Below are positions 42,032-49,423 of a DNA stretch of 64,000 nt, one piece after another. Positions within the stretch are counted from its first letter, which is position 1. Every line of letters begins with the position of its first letter. The notes under the pieces were generated by a model that was given only the letters and a program-made list of their open reading frames with translations, searched no databases and was not told where the DNA came from. Source of the stretch: JACQFK01 sp035644495 (lineage in GTDB: Bacteria > Planctomycetota > MHYJ01 > JACPRB01); NCBI GenBank assembly GCA_035644495.1, contig DASQOM010000064.1, forward strand, positions 26,145 to 90,144, given 5' to 3'. Position numbers and translations under genes: made by a program.

Positions 42032-44104
42032 GTGACTCCGAAAGTCTCCCCGACCCGTCGTGCGATCACCCTGCTTGGCGCCGCGTGGATGACGCTGACG
42101 CTGATCCATATCCTCCTCCAGGGCATGGCCCCCCGGAGCATCCTGGGCGATCCGCTGCTTCCCTTCTGGGCGCGCTGCTCCCTGCTGGCCACCGAAGGCG
42201 GGCTCCTGGCCGTCGCCCTGGCCGGGATGGCCCTCCTTCACCTGACGCTCTCCCTCGCCTCGGCGCGCCTGTCGCGCCGGCTCCGTCCCCTCATCGAGGT
42301 CATCCGCTGTCTCGCGACGGCCTTCGTGCTGATCATCCTTGCCGCGAGCTGGTGCATGTTCTGGCTGAGCGGCCAGTACCTCGACGGGCCCGGCGTCCGC
42401 TTCGCCTGGAGCAACCTTTCCACCCTGATGGCCTACGCCACCCGGGTCCACCCCTTCCTGGTCTATGGGATGCCCTGCCTGCTGCTGGTGGCGGCGGTCT
42501 TCGCCTGCGAAGGGATCCCGCGCTGGTTCGGCAAGCTCCCCGCGCGGGTCGCTCCGCTGATGGCGTGGGCCTCGGCCGGCCTGCTCGTTCTCACCCTCGC
42601 GACCGCGGCCGGCGGCGAAGTCGGTCACCGCTACTCCACGAAGAAAGTCACCGATGAGGGGACCGGGACCGTCTATTCCCGCGACGATCTCTATCGCTTC
42701 CGTCGCAACCGCAACGCCGGTCCTCTCGTCCACTGCATTTCGCGGACCCTGGAATCCGGAGATCCCCTGGATACCGACTCGTCCGATCCGCCTCCGGTCA
42801 TCCGGAGCCGGCCGCGGATTTCCATGGAGGACTATGTCGCCACGACCGACGCCGCGAATCTGAATCGCTGGAACGTCGTCGTCGTGCTGGTGGATTCCCT
42901 CCGGGTCGACCAGCTCCGGGCCTGCGGCGGACCGCGCGAGGTCATGCCCGCGGTGGAGGCTCTTGCGCGCGACGGGAAGGTGTTCGCCGACTGCGTCTCG
43001 CAGGCGAGCCACACGGACTATGCCGCTCCGGCCGTGTTCTCCTCGCACTATCCCCTCCGCTCGCGCGACGTCTACCGCTACCCCAAGGATCCTCCCTATC
43101 CGCGCGTGATGATCTACGACGTGCTCAAGGCCCTCGGCTGGCGGACGGCCCTCTTCTCGTCGCAGAACGAGGAGTGGGGCCAGATGCTGAACTATCTCCA
43201 GACGGGCGGCCTGGACGTCTGCTTCCACTCCAAGTCGGTCGGAGTCTCCGACGCGGCGACTGCGGATCGCCCCGCATTCGCCGGCGCCCTCGACGATTCG
43301 GTGACGGTGACCGAGGCCCTGAAGTGGATCGACGGGGCGCCGGAAGTACCGTTCTGCCTGTATCTGAACCTGCAGAACTCCCATCTGCCGTACGACGTGC
43401 CGAAGGAGTTCCGGCGCCGTTTCGCCCCGCCGGACGTCGACGTCAAGATCTCCATCGGCTGGTACCCCAAAGAACAGACCGCCCTGGTGAAGGACGTCTA
43501 TGCCGACAGCCTGGCGTATGTGGATACCCAGCTCGACCGGCTCTTCCGGCGCCTGAAGGAAAGCGGGCAGTGGGAGCGCACCCTGGTCGTCGTCACGGGC
43601 GACCACGGCGAAGCCTTCTATGAGCACGGGTCCGCCGCCCACGCCAACGGCGTCCACCAGGAGGTGATCCGCGTCCCCCTGGTCTTCCATGCACCCGGTC
43701 TGGAGCCCGGCCGGGAGGACCGCCCGGTCGAACTGCTGGACGTCGCCCCCGGCGTTTTTCACCTGCTGGGACTGCCGGTTCATCCGAGCTTCCAGGGCAA
43801 GGACCCCTTCTCCCCGATCCGGCCCGACCGTGCGCGCTTCTCGATCTGCGACAGCCCTTGGAGGACGCAGATCGCCGTCCTCCGCTCGGGGTTCAAGATG
43901 ATCCGCGACGGCGATACGGGCGCTTCCGTGCTCTACGACCTGGACCGCGATCCGGGGGAGAAGACGGATGCGATCGCGTCGCATCCCGAGCGGGCCCGGG
44001 AGTTGAAGGCGCTGATCGGTGCCTGGCGGCGCGCGCAGCTGGAGTACTATGAGAATCCTGTCCGCCAGAGCGGGCAGTATCCTCCGGTGCTGATCGGGGA
44101 CTGA
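42032..44104 (+). CDS. membrane-anchored sulfatase/phosphotransferase-like enzyme
   Basis: A 690-residue alkaline-phosphatase-superfamily protein. About five membrane helices occupy residues 10-195; the catalytic domain follows. Metal-site motifs are NVVVVLVDSLRVDQL, then TGDHGEAFYEHG and the HANGVHQEVIRVPLVFH block. The nucleophile position is Thr328 in SHTDYAAPA, not the C/S-x-P-x-R sulfatase motif, so it needs no formylglycine and resembles LTA-synthase or phosphoethanolamine-transferase types. It likely modifies a cell-envelope polymer or lipid. GTG start, coupled to the lipoprotein gene upstream. Confidence 0.85.
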   Translation: MTPKVSPTRRAITLLGAAWMTLTLIHILLQGMAPRSILGDPLLPFWARCSLLATEGGLLAVALAGMALLHLTLSLASARLSRRLRPLIEVIRCLATAFVLIILAASWCMFWLSGQYLDGPGVRFAWSNLSTLMAYATRVHPFLVYGMPCLLLVAAVFACEGIPRWFGKLPARVAPLMAWASAGLLVLTLATAAGGEVGHRYSTKKVTDEGTGTVYSRDDLYRFRRNRNAGPLVHCISRTLESGDPLDTDSSDPPPVIRSRPRISMEDYVATTDAANLNRWNVVVVLVDSLRVDQLRACGGPREVMPAVEALARDGKVFADCVSQASHTDYAAPAVFSSHYPLRSRDVYRYPKDPPYPRVMIYDVLKALGWRTALFSSQNEEWGQMLNYLQTGGLDVCFHSKSVGVSDAATADRPAFAGALDDSVTVTEALKWIDGAPEVPFCLYLNLQNSHLPYDVPKEFRRRFAPPDVDVKISIGWYPKEQTALVKDVYADSLAYVDTQLDRLFRRLKESGQWERTLVVVTGDHGEAFYEHGSAAHANGVHQEVIRVPLVFHAPGLEPGREDRPVELLDVAPGVFHLLGLPVHPSFQGKDPFSPIRPDRARFSICDSPWRTQIAVLRSGFKMIRDGDTGASVLYDLDRDPGEKTDAIASHPERARELKALIGAWRRAQLEYYENPVRQSGQYPPVLIGD

Positions 44105-44114
44105 AGGGGCATTC

Positions 44115-44143
44115 TTGACCGTGTCTTCCGGCACGGTTATCAT
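44115..44143 (+). promoter_or_regulatory. sigma-70-type promoter
   Basis: TTGACC at 44115-44120, a 17-base spacer, and TATCAT at 44138-44143. It lies about 50 bases upstream of the GTG at 44195 and probably drives the lipoate-ligase-domain gene and the acetyltransferase gene. Confidence 0.6.
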
Positions 44144-44194
44144 GAATCGGGTTTCCGCGCGAGATCGGGTCACCGCATCCCCCAGGAGGTGTTC

Positions 44195-44542
44195 GTGCCT
44201 TCACCCGCCCCGAGCGTCAGCGGCGAGCTTCCCACGAAAGCGGGGATCGTCCGGGCCACGATCGTGCCCGGGGCGGGGCGGAACCAGATCCAGTCGGTCA
44301 CCTTCGGCGGGACGTTCAAGGCGGAGCCCGCCGGAGTGCTGGCCCGGCTGGAGCAGTCGCTGGCCGGGACCACCATCGACGAGGCGCCGGGGAAGATCGA
44401 GGACTTCTTCGCCCAGAATCCGCGCGCGCTTCCGGGCGTCGAGCCCGAGGAATTCCTGACGGTCCTCACGCTCGCCTTCATGAAGGTGCGGCGGACCATG
44501 TCGACCGCGCCCGATCCGTCGGCGTGGAAGAAGACGCCTTAA
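44195..44542 (+). CDS. stand-alone lipoate-protein ligase C-terminal domain
   Basis: A 115-residue protein resembling only the C-terminal accessory domain of lipoate-protein ligases: SGELPTKAGIVRATIVPG, VTFGGTFKAEPAGVLARLEQSLAG and a helical end with PGVEPEEFLTVL. In bacteria this domain is normally fused to the catalytic LplA domain; a separate protein (LplB) is known in some archaea. A catalytic partner is not visible in the window. GTG 44195 has AGGAGG at 44184-44189; the in-frame GTG at 44189 overlaps that site. The match is by eye and moderate. Confidence 0.55.
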   Translation: MPSPAPSVSGELPTKAGIVRATIVPGAGRNQIQSVTFGGTFKAEPAGVLARLEQSLAGTTIDEAPGKIEDFFAQNPRALPGVEPEEFLTVLTLAFMKVRRTMSTAPDPSAWKKTP

Positions 44543-44556
44543 CCCCCCCTTCGGAC

Positions 44557-45036
44557 ATGCCGGAGTCCTCTGCGGTCGTCGTGAGGCGCGCGCGCATCGA
44601 GGACGTGGAGTCCATGGTCCTCCTGTGGCGTGAAATGTGGGACTTCCACGTGCCGCTGGATCCGCGCTTCGAGATCACCGCGTCGGCAAACCTGGTCATG
44701 GGCAAGTGGTTCGAGGACACGATCCCGAACGACCGCGCCCTTCTGCTGGTGGCGGAGGAGAAGCCCGGCCTGCTCCTGGGCTACTGCCACGCGATGATCA
44801 TGGAGAATCCCCCTCTGGTCCCCCGGCAGTACTACGGATATGTGTCGGAGCTCGCCGTCCACGAGCGCCGGCGGGGCATCGGGACTCGTCTCCTGGACAC
44901 CGCGCACGCGTGGTTCCGGGAGAAGGGGATGTCGCACGTGGAGGTCGTCGTCTCCGTCCGGAACGCGGTCGGCGGAACCTTCTGGCGCCGGCAGGGGTAC
45001 ACGGAATTCCTCGAGCGCCTCCGCCGGGAGCTCTGA
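44557..45036 (+). CDS. GNAT family N-acetyltransferase
   Basis: A 159-residue GNAT acetyltransferase. The acetyl-CoA pyrophosphate-binding motif is clear: VSELAVHERRRGIGTRLLDTA (R-x-x-G-I-G). Residues upstream (VVVRRARIEDVESMVLLWREMW) are the usual first strand and helix. The substrate is unknown. The ATG at 44557 lies 14 bases after the lipoate-ligase-domain gene; an in-frame GTG at 44524 would overlap it. Confidence 0.9.
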   Translation: MPESSAVVVRRARIEDVESMVLLWREMWDFHVPLDPRFEITASANLVMGKWFEDTIPNDRALLLVAEEKPGLLLGYCHAMIMENPPLVPRQYYGYVSELAVHERRRGIGTRLLDTAHAWFREKGMSHVEVVVSVRNAVGGTFWRRQGYTEFLERLRREL

Positions 45037-45062
45037 TCGCAGCGTATACTTCTCCCGGCACC

Positions 45063-46556
45063 ATGACAGGGAACGAACGCGGGGCGAGAATCGAACGGAT
45101 CCCGCTCGCGTCCATCCGCTCCCGCCGCTTCCCCTCGCGGAGTCCCGCCACGGACGACGATCTTCAGCGGCTGACCTCCTCCATCCGCGAGCACGGGCTG
45201 CTCCAGCCGATCCTGGTCCGCTCGCTGGGACGGGAATACGAGGTGGTCTGCGGCCAGCGCCGTTTCCAGGCCTGCCGGGCGCTCGGGATCGCCGACATCG
45301 TCGCAGTGGTCCGCGTGCTGGACGACCGTCAGGCCTTCGAGATCGCCCTGGCTGAGAACGCCCGGCGGAGCTCCCTGAGCGTCGAGGACCGGCAGGAGTC
45401 GCTGCGCCGGCTGCTGGCGATGTATCCGGGGCGGCCGAGGGAGGAGCTCGAGACCTGGCTCGGAGCGGAGGGGCAGCCGGCGGGCGCGCCGCTGCTGAAC
45501 TGGCTGGACACGCTCAACGAGAAGGAGCAAAAACCGGAGCCGGTCTCGGTGGTCGTCGCGGAGAAGCCGGCGGTCGTCGAAAATCCGGCCCCGGAGGTCG
45601 AACACACGATTTCCGTCTCCCCGCCCGCGGATGCAGGCGAGACGAAGGTGCTGGTGCACACCGGCGAGGGGAGCCCCGGCGTCGTCGTCCGGTCGAGCCT
45701 GATCTGGCGCGTACGCACCCTGCTCAACAAGCTCACGAAATCGGGCAACCTCGACCACGAGCTCCTTGACGGCGTGGTCGACGACCTGATGCACCGGCTG
45801 GACCACCAGTCGACGCCCGACTTCCTGGACCTCACGTATCACGGCTCGCCGCGCCGCTACGTCTCGCGCCACTGCCTGAATGTGTCGAAGCTGGCGATGT
45901 TCCTTGCGCGGTCGCTGGGGATGGGGCCCGAGGACATCCGCGAGATCGCCGTCTGCGGCCTCCTTCACGATGTCGGGATGATGAAAATCAAGCAGGAGGT
46001 CTTCACGAAGCACGCCGCGCTGGACCAGGAGGAGTGGGAGCAGGTCCAAGGACACCCGATCGAGGGTGCCCTGCTCCTCACCAAGGAGGTGGTGCTTCGC
46101 GACGTGGTCGCGCGCGTGGCGCTGGAGCACCACGAGAAACCGGACGGTTCGGGCTACCCCGCGGGAAAGAGGAAAACCGAGACCCATCTCTACGCGCGCC
46201 TCATCAACGTCGTGGACACCTATGGGGCGATGGTCTCCCCCCGCGCCCACCGGCTCCCGATGCTGCCCTATCAGGCGATGCGCGTTGTCATGGACGACGG
46301 CGCCAAGGGCATGCTCGACTGGGACCTGGTGCAATCCTTCGTCCGGGCGCTCTCCATCTACCCGATCGGCAGCTACGTGAAGCTCGAGGGCGGGGAGATC
46401 GCCCGCGTGGTGCGCTCGCAGCCGGAGATCCCCGAGAAGCCCGTCATCGCCGTGGTCGCCGACGCCCAGCGGAACCTGCTGCGCGTCCCCGTCGAGATCG
46501 ACCTGGCGATGACCGAGCCCACGCCGAAGTTCGAGCCCGTCGCCTCCCCCCTCTGA
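45063..46556 (+). CDS. ParB N-terminal domain fused to HD-GYP domain
   Basis: A 497-residue fusion. Residues about 8-105 match the ParB/Srx nucleotide-binding domain: IPLASIRSRRFPSRS, SIREHGLLQPILVRS, and VCGQRRFQACRALG (the counterpart of the GERRWRA CTP-binding motif). The ParB helix-turn-helix DNA-binding part is missing. A low-complexity linker (about 155-205) leads to an HD-GYP phosphodiesterase domain: H302-D303 in LLHDVGMMKI, HHE at 356-358, and GYP at 364-366. HD-GYP proteins hydrolyse cyclic di-GMP. A TATACT box 12 bases before the ATG and no clear Shine-Dalgarno suggest a short leader. The combination is unusual; see findings. Confidence 0.85.
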   Translation: MTGNERGARIERIPLASIRSRRFPSRSPATDDDLQRLTSSIREHGLLQPILVRSLGREYEVVCGQRRFQACRALGIADIVAVVRVLDDRQAFEIALAENARRSSLSVEDRQESLRRLLAMYPGRPREELETWLGAEGQPAGAPLLNWLDTLNEKEQKPEPVSVVVAEKPAVVENPAPEVEHTISVSPPADAGETKVLVHTGEGSPGVVVRSSLIWRVRTLLNKLTKSGNLDHELLDGVVDDLMHRLDHQSTPDFLDLTYHGSPRRYVSRHCLNVSKLAMFLARSLGMGPEDIREIAVCGLLHDVGMMKIKQEVFTKHAALDQEEWEQVQGHPIEGALLLTKEVVLRDVVARVALEHHEKPDGSGYPAGKRKTETHLYARLINVVDTYGAMVSPRAHRLPMLPYQAMRVVMDDGAKGMLDWDLVQSFVRALSIYPIGSYVKLEGGEIARVVRSQPEIPEKPVIAVVADAQRNLLRVPVEIDLAMTEPTPKFEPVASPL

Positions 46557-46587
46557 GCCGCGGCCCGGCCGGACCCCGCCCCGAAAA

Positions 46588-46603
46588 GTGAGCAACTATT
46601 CAC
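46588..46603. promoter_or_regulatory. partial palindrome upstream of TetR gene
   Basis: GTGAGCAACTATTCAC has symmetric ends (GTGA and TCAC) around an imperfect centre. It lies 45 bases before the GTG of the TetR gene and resembles operators of regulators that control efflux operons. Evidence is weak. Confidence 0.35.
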
Positions 46604-46648
46604 CTTGCCGGGACACGGCGGGCCTGGTGCAGCGTAGGATAAGGTACC

Positions 46649-47242
46649 GTGAAGCATCTGACCCACGAGGAGCGCCGGAAGCGCATCGTCCGCGGCGCGA
46701 TGTCGGCCTTCGCAGAGTCCGGGTTCCGCGGGACGCGGAGCCGCGACCTGGCCAGGGCGGCGGGGGTCAGCGAGGCGCTGATCTTCAAGCACTTCCCGAA
46801 CAAGCGCGCGATCCAGAGGGCCATCATCGAGGAGCGGATCCGGCAGACCGGCACGTTCCTCCCCGCGGAGCTTCGGGAGATGACGCCGGAGAAGGCCCTG
46901 GTCGCCATCGCGACGCGCGTCTTCGAGGCGGCGGAGCGCGATCCGACCTTCATGCGCCTGCTCTATTTCGCGGGGCTCGAGTCCGAGCCGCTGGCTCCGA
47001 TGTTCTTCAAGCGGCGCGTCTCCGGGAACATCGGGGAGGTGGCCGCGCTGGTCCGGTTCTGGATCCGCCGCGGCCTGGTGCGCCGGTCCCTGGACGCGCG
47101 GCTCTTCGCGTGGAGCTTCATGTCCTGCCTCGGCCAGCTCGTCGTCGTCCGCCACATCTTCGGCGTCAAACGCCTGTCCGACCGGCCCGGCGACCCGGCG
47201 TCCCGGATCGTGTCGATGTTCCTCCAGGGGGTGAAGGCGTGA
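46649..47242 (+). CDS. TetR/AcrR family regulator (of former efflux operon)
   Basis: A 197-residue TetR-type repressor. The N-terminal helix-turn-helix is clear: GAMSAFAESGFRGTRSRDLARAAGVSEALIFKHF (recognition helix VSEALIFKHFP). The C-terminal ligand domain is helical and typical. GTG start. The stop overlaps the start of a truncated outer-membrane efflux protein, so the gene was the first of an efflux operon whose rest is deleted. It may now have lost its main target but could still regulate others. Confidence 0.9.
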   Translation: MKHLTHEERRKRIVRGAMSAFAESGFRGTRSRDLARAAGVSEALIFKHFPNKRAIQRAIIEERIRQTGTFLPAELREMTPEKALVAIATRVFEAAERDPTFMRLLYFAGLESEPLAPMFFKRRVSGNIGEVAALVRFWIRRGLVRRSLDARLFAWSFMSCLGQLVVVRHIFGVKRLSDRPGDPASRIVSMFLQGVKA

Positions 47243-47749
47243 GGTGCGCCTCCTGGGTCGCGGTTGCGGCGGCGCTCCTGGGAGCCGGCTGCCGTTCGTA
47301 CTCCGCCGAGTCGGTGGACGCCCTCTACCGCGAGGTGCTCCAGTACGACGGCCGGGACGACGCCGCCGCGGCGAAGCTGCCGTCGGAGACGGTGTGGAAG
47401 GGCGTCGAGGCGCGACAGTTGCTGACCCTGGCCGATGCGTACCGCATCACCCTCGCCCAGGGCGAGCAGGTGGCGCGGGCAGCCGAGGGCTTTCTCCAGA
47501 GCCTCGCGGTCCAGGACCAGATGGTCGCCTCGATCCTGCCGCGGCTCGACGTCCAGGGCACCCAGTTCTTCCAGGACCGGGTGCCCGGCGTCGTTCACGT
47601 CGGGTGTCATGACGACGTGCTCCACCCACCGCCAGCTGGCGCTCCTGCTCACGCAGCCGCTGGCGGTCGCGGTGATCGGCGGCCTCATCGTGTCGACCCT
47701 GCTGACGCTTTTCGTGGTGCCCGCGGTCTACCGGTGTTCAAGGACCTGA
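47239..47749 (+). pseudogene. remnant of RND efflux operon: TolC-type 5' end joined to RND 3' end
   Basis: From GTG 47239 a lipoprotein-type outer-membrane efflux factor starts: MRCASWVAVAAALLGAGC, then QLLTLADAYRITLAQGEQVARAAEGF, as in the first ~115 residues of TolC/OprM-like proteins (normally ~450). Near 47590 the frame is lost, and in another frame a stretch reading LTQPLAVAVIGGLIVSTLLTLF then VVPAVYR follows, the extreme C-terminus of an RND pump (normally ~1000 residues). The rest of the outer-membrane gene, the adaptor and most of the pump gene are absent, which indicates one large internal deletion. Stop of the RND part is at 47747-47749. Confidence 0.75.
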
Positions 47750-47862
47750 AGGGGTTCTTCGGCGTCGGCCGGCGTCCGGCCGCGGTCCCGGCCCCGGCGG
47801 AGTCCCCCGGGGGCCGGTCGTAGCAGGCGATTCCCCTGGACCCGCCCCCTGGGCCGGGGATA

Positions 47863-47890
47863 TTATTAGGTTGTACGACCAACCTAATAA
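47863..47890. promoter_or_regulatory. perfect 11-bp inverted repeat operator at TetR gene
   Basis: TTATTAGGTTG (47863-47873) and its exact reverse complement CAACCTAATAA (47880-47890) are separated by six bases. The repeat abuts the GGAGG ribosome binding site (47891-47895) of the TetR gene at 47900. Size, symmetry and place indicate an autoregulatory TetR operator. Confidence 0.75.
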
Positions 47891-47899
47891 GGAGGTGCG

Positions 47900-48517
47900 G
47901 TGGGAAGGCCCTCGAACACGGCGGCGCGGCGCGAGGAGATCGTGGGCGGGATGGTCCGGGTCATGGCCCGGCGTGGATACGGACGCGCGACGATCGCGGA
48001 GATCGCCCGGGAGGCCCGCGTCCCGCAAGGCATCGTCCACTACCATTTCGAGGACAAAAAAGAGATCCTGATGGGGGTGATCGGACGGCTGTCCCGCATC
48101 CTGGCGGAACGCTACGAGCGGCGGCGCCGGCGCGCGGGACGGACGGAGACGCGCGGGAAGCTGTTCGCGTGGATCGACGCGCACGTGGCCCTGGGAGCCG
48201 ACGCCGACCCCACGGCCATGGCCTGCTGGGTGGCGCTGGGGACCGAGGCGCTGGGCGACGCGAAAGTCCGCGGGGTCTACGAGCGGGTCCTGCGCGAGGA
48301 GCGAAAGGCGCTCGAGGAGCTGGTGCGCGAGGCGCTCCGGGCGGAGCGCCGCGCGGAGGCGGGCGCGCGGAGGATCGCGACGACGCTCCAGGCCGCCGTC
48401 CAGGGGGCCTTCCACCTGGGCTGCGCCGCCCCCGCGACCGTCGTTCCGGGGTCGATGGCTCCCCTGCTCCGCCGGGTGGCGGAGGCGTTGATGGACGGAG
48501 AACCGCGATGGAGATGA
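47900..48517 (+). CDS. TetR family regulator with own operator
   Basis: A 205-residue TetR-type repressor. The DNA-binding domain reads RREEIVGGMVRVMARRGYGRATIAEIAREARVPQGIVHYHF, with the recognition helix VPQGIVHYHFE. The C-terminal domain is BetI-like in length. It is Arg-rich (RRRRRAGR near residue 75). GTG 47900 has GGAGG five bases before it. The perfect palindrome just upstream indicates autorepression. It overlaps the next gene (HD hydrolase) by ten bases, so the two are coupled and that hydrolase may be a target. Confidence 0.92.
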   Translation: MGRPSNTAARREEIVGGMVRVMARRGYGRATIAEIAREARVPQGIVHYHFEDKKEILMGVIGRLSRILAERYERRRRRAGRTETRGKLFAWIDAHVALGADADPTAMACWVALGTEALGDAKVRGVYERVLREERKALEELVREALRAERRAEAGARRIATTLQAAVQGAFHLGCAAPATVVPGSMAPLLRRVAEALMDGEPRWR

Positions 48518-49128
48518 AGGACCGCTGGATCCGGTGCTGGAAAGCCGCCGGTGCGACGGGCGACCCCGTGCCGCCCTGGGAGGCTCTCGCGGCGCGCTAT
48601 GCGGAGCCGCACCGCGGGTACCACACCCTCCGGCATATCGAGCACTGCCTGGTGGAGTTCGACCCGGTCCGCGGCCAGGCGCTGGACCCTGTCGCCGTCG
48701 AGCTCGCGGTGTGGTACCACGACGCCGTCTACGACACCCGACAGCGCGACAACGAGGAGCGGAGCGCGCGTCTGGTGGAGTCCGTCCAGGGCCTGCCGGC
48801 CGCGTCCGCCCGCCGCGCCGGCGACCTCATCCGGGTGAGCACGCACAAGAAGCCCGCCGCCGACCGCGACGGGAAGCTCTTCACCGACATCGACCTGGCC
48901 ATCCTGGGCCAGCCTGGGGATGTCTTCCAGGACTATGAACGCCGGGTGCGGGAGGAATACGCGTGGGTTCCCGAGGCCGACTTCCGCGCTGGGCGGGCGC
49001 GCATTCTCGAGACCTTCCTCGACCGTTTTTCCATCTACGCGACCCCGTATTTCCAGGAGCGCTATGAGAAGCGGGCGCGGCTGAACCTGACGGCCTCGCT
49101 CCTGGTGCTGAAGGGAGGGTCGACATGA
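48508..49128 (+). CDS. HD-domain metal-dependent phosphohydrolase
   Basis: A 206-residue HD-domain protein of the predicted metal-dependent hydrolase group. The motif YHTLRHIEHCL near residue 37 is followed by WYHDAVYD (the H-D pair) near residue 70 and by THKKPAADRDGKLFTDIDLAILG, the usual TxxH...DxDLAxLG ending. These are small-molecule phosphohydrolases of unknown substrate. ATG 48508 overlaps the TetR stop by ten bases. The following gene starts within its stop (ATGA at 49125). Confidence 0.88.
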   Translation: MEMKDRWIRCWKAAGATGDPVPPWEALAARYAEPHRGYHTLRHIEHCLVEFDPVRGQALDPVAVELAVWYHDAVYDTRQRDNEERSARLVESVQGLPAASARRAGDLIRVSTHKKPAADRDGKLFTDIDLAILGQPGDVFQDYERRVREEYAWVPEADFRAGRARILETFLDRFSIYATPYFQERYEKRARLNLTASLLVLKGGST

Positions 49129-49423
49129 TCCGCATCGACGACTGGGGCGTGCGCCGGGAACTCTCCGCCGGCGAGCGCGAAGAAGTCTCCTGGGAGGACC
49201 TGACCGAGGTCTCGATCGTGACAACGGACGACGGCCCGTTCGTCGAGGACGTGTTCTACAGGCTGGCGGGCCGCCAGGGCGGCTGCCTGGTCCCGCAGGG
49301 CGACCGGAATGCAAGGCGCTGCTGGAACGGCTCCAGCGGCTTCCGGGCTTCGACAACGATCAGGTGATCCAGGCGATGATGTCGACGGAAAACCGGACGT
49401 TCGTCTGCTGGCGCCGGTCCTAA
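49125..49423 (+). pseudogene. small conserved protein with frameshift
   Basis: The first ~60 codons from ATG 49125 (MIRIDDWGVRRELSAGEREEVSWEDLTE, then VSIVTTDDGPFVEDVFYRLAG) read in one frame, which then ends at 49367. From about 49310 a different frame continues with KALLERLQRLPGFDNDQVIQAM and FVCWRR to a TAA at 49421-49423. The two parts together resemble a known small-protein pattern (acidic strand region, then a ...ALLERLxxLPGFDN...CW end). A frameshift near 49295-49309 therefore splits the gene; it could be a real mutation or a sequencing error. Confidence 0.65.

Noticed and set aside
46588..46603. GTGAGCAACTATTCAC as a firm TetR operator.
   Set aside because: Only the outer four bases on each side are symmetric; kept as a low-confidence feature and not as a finding.
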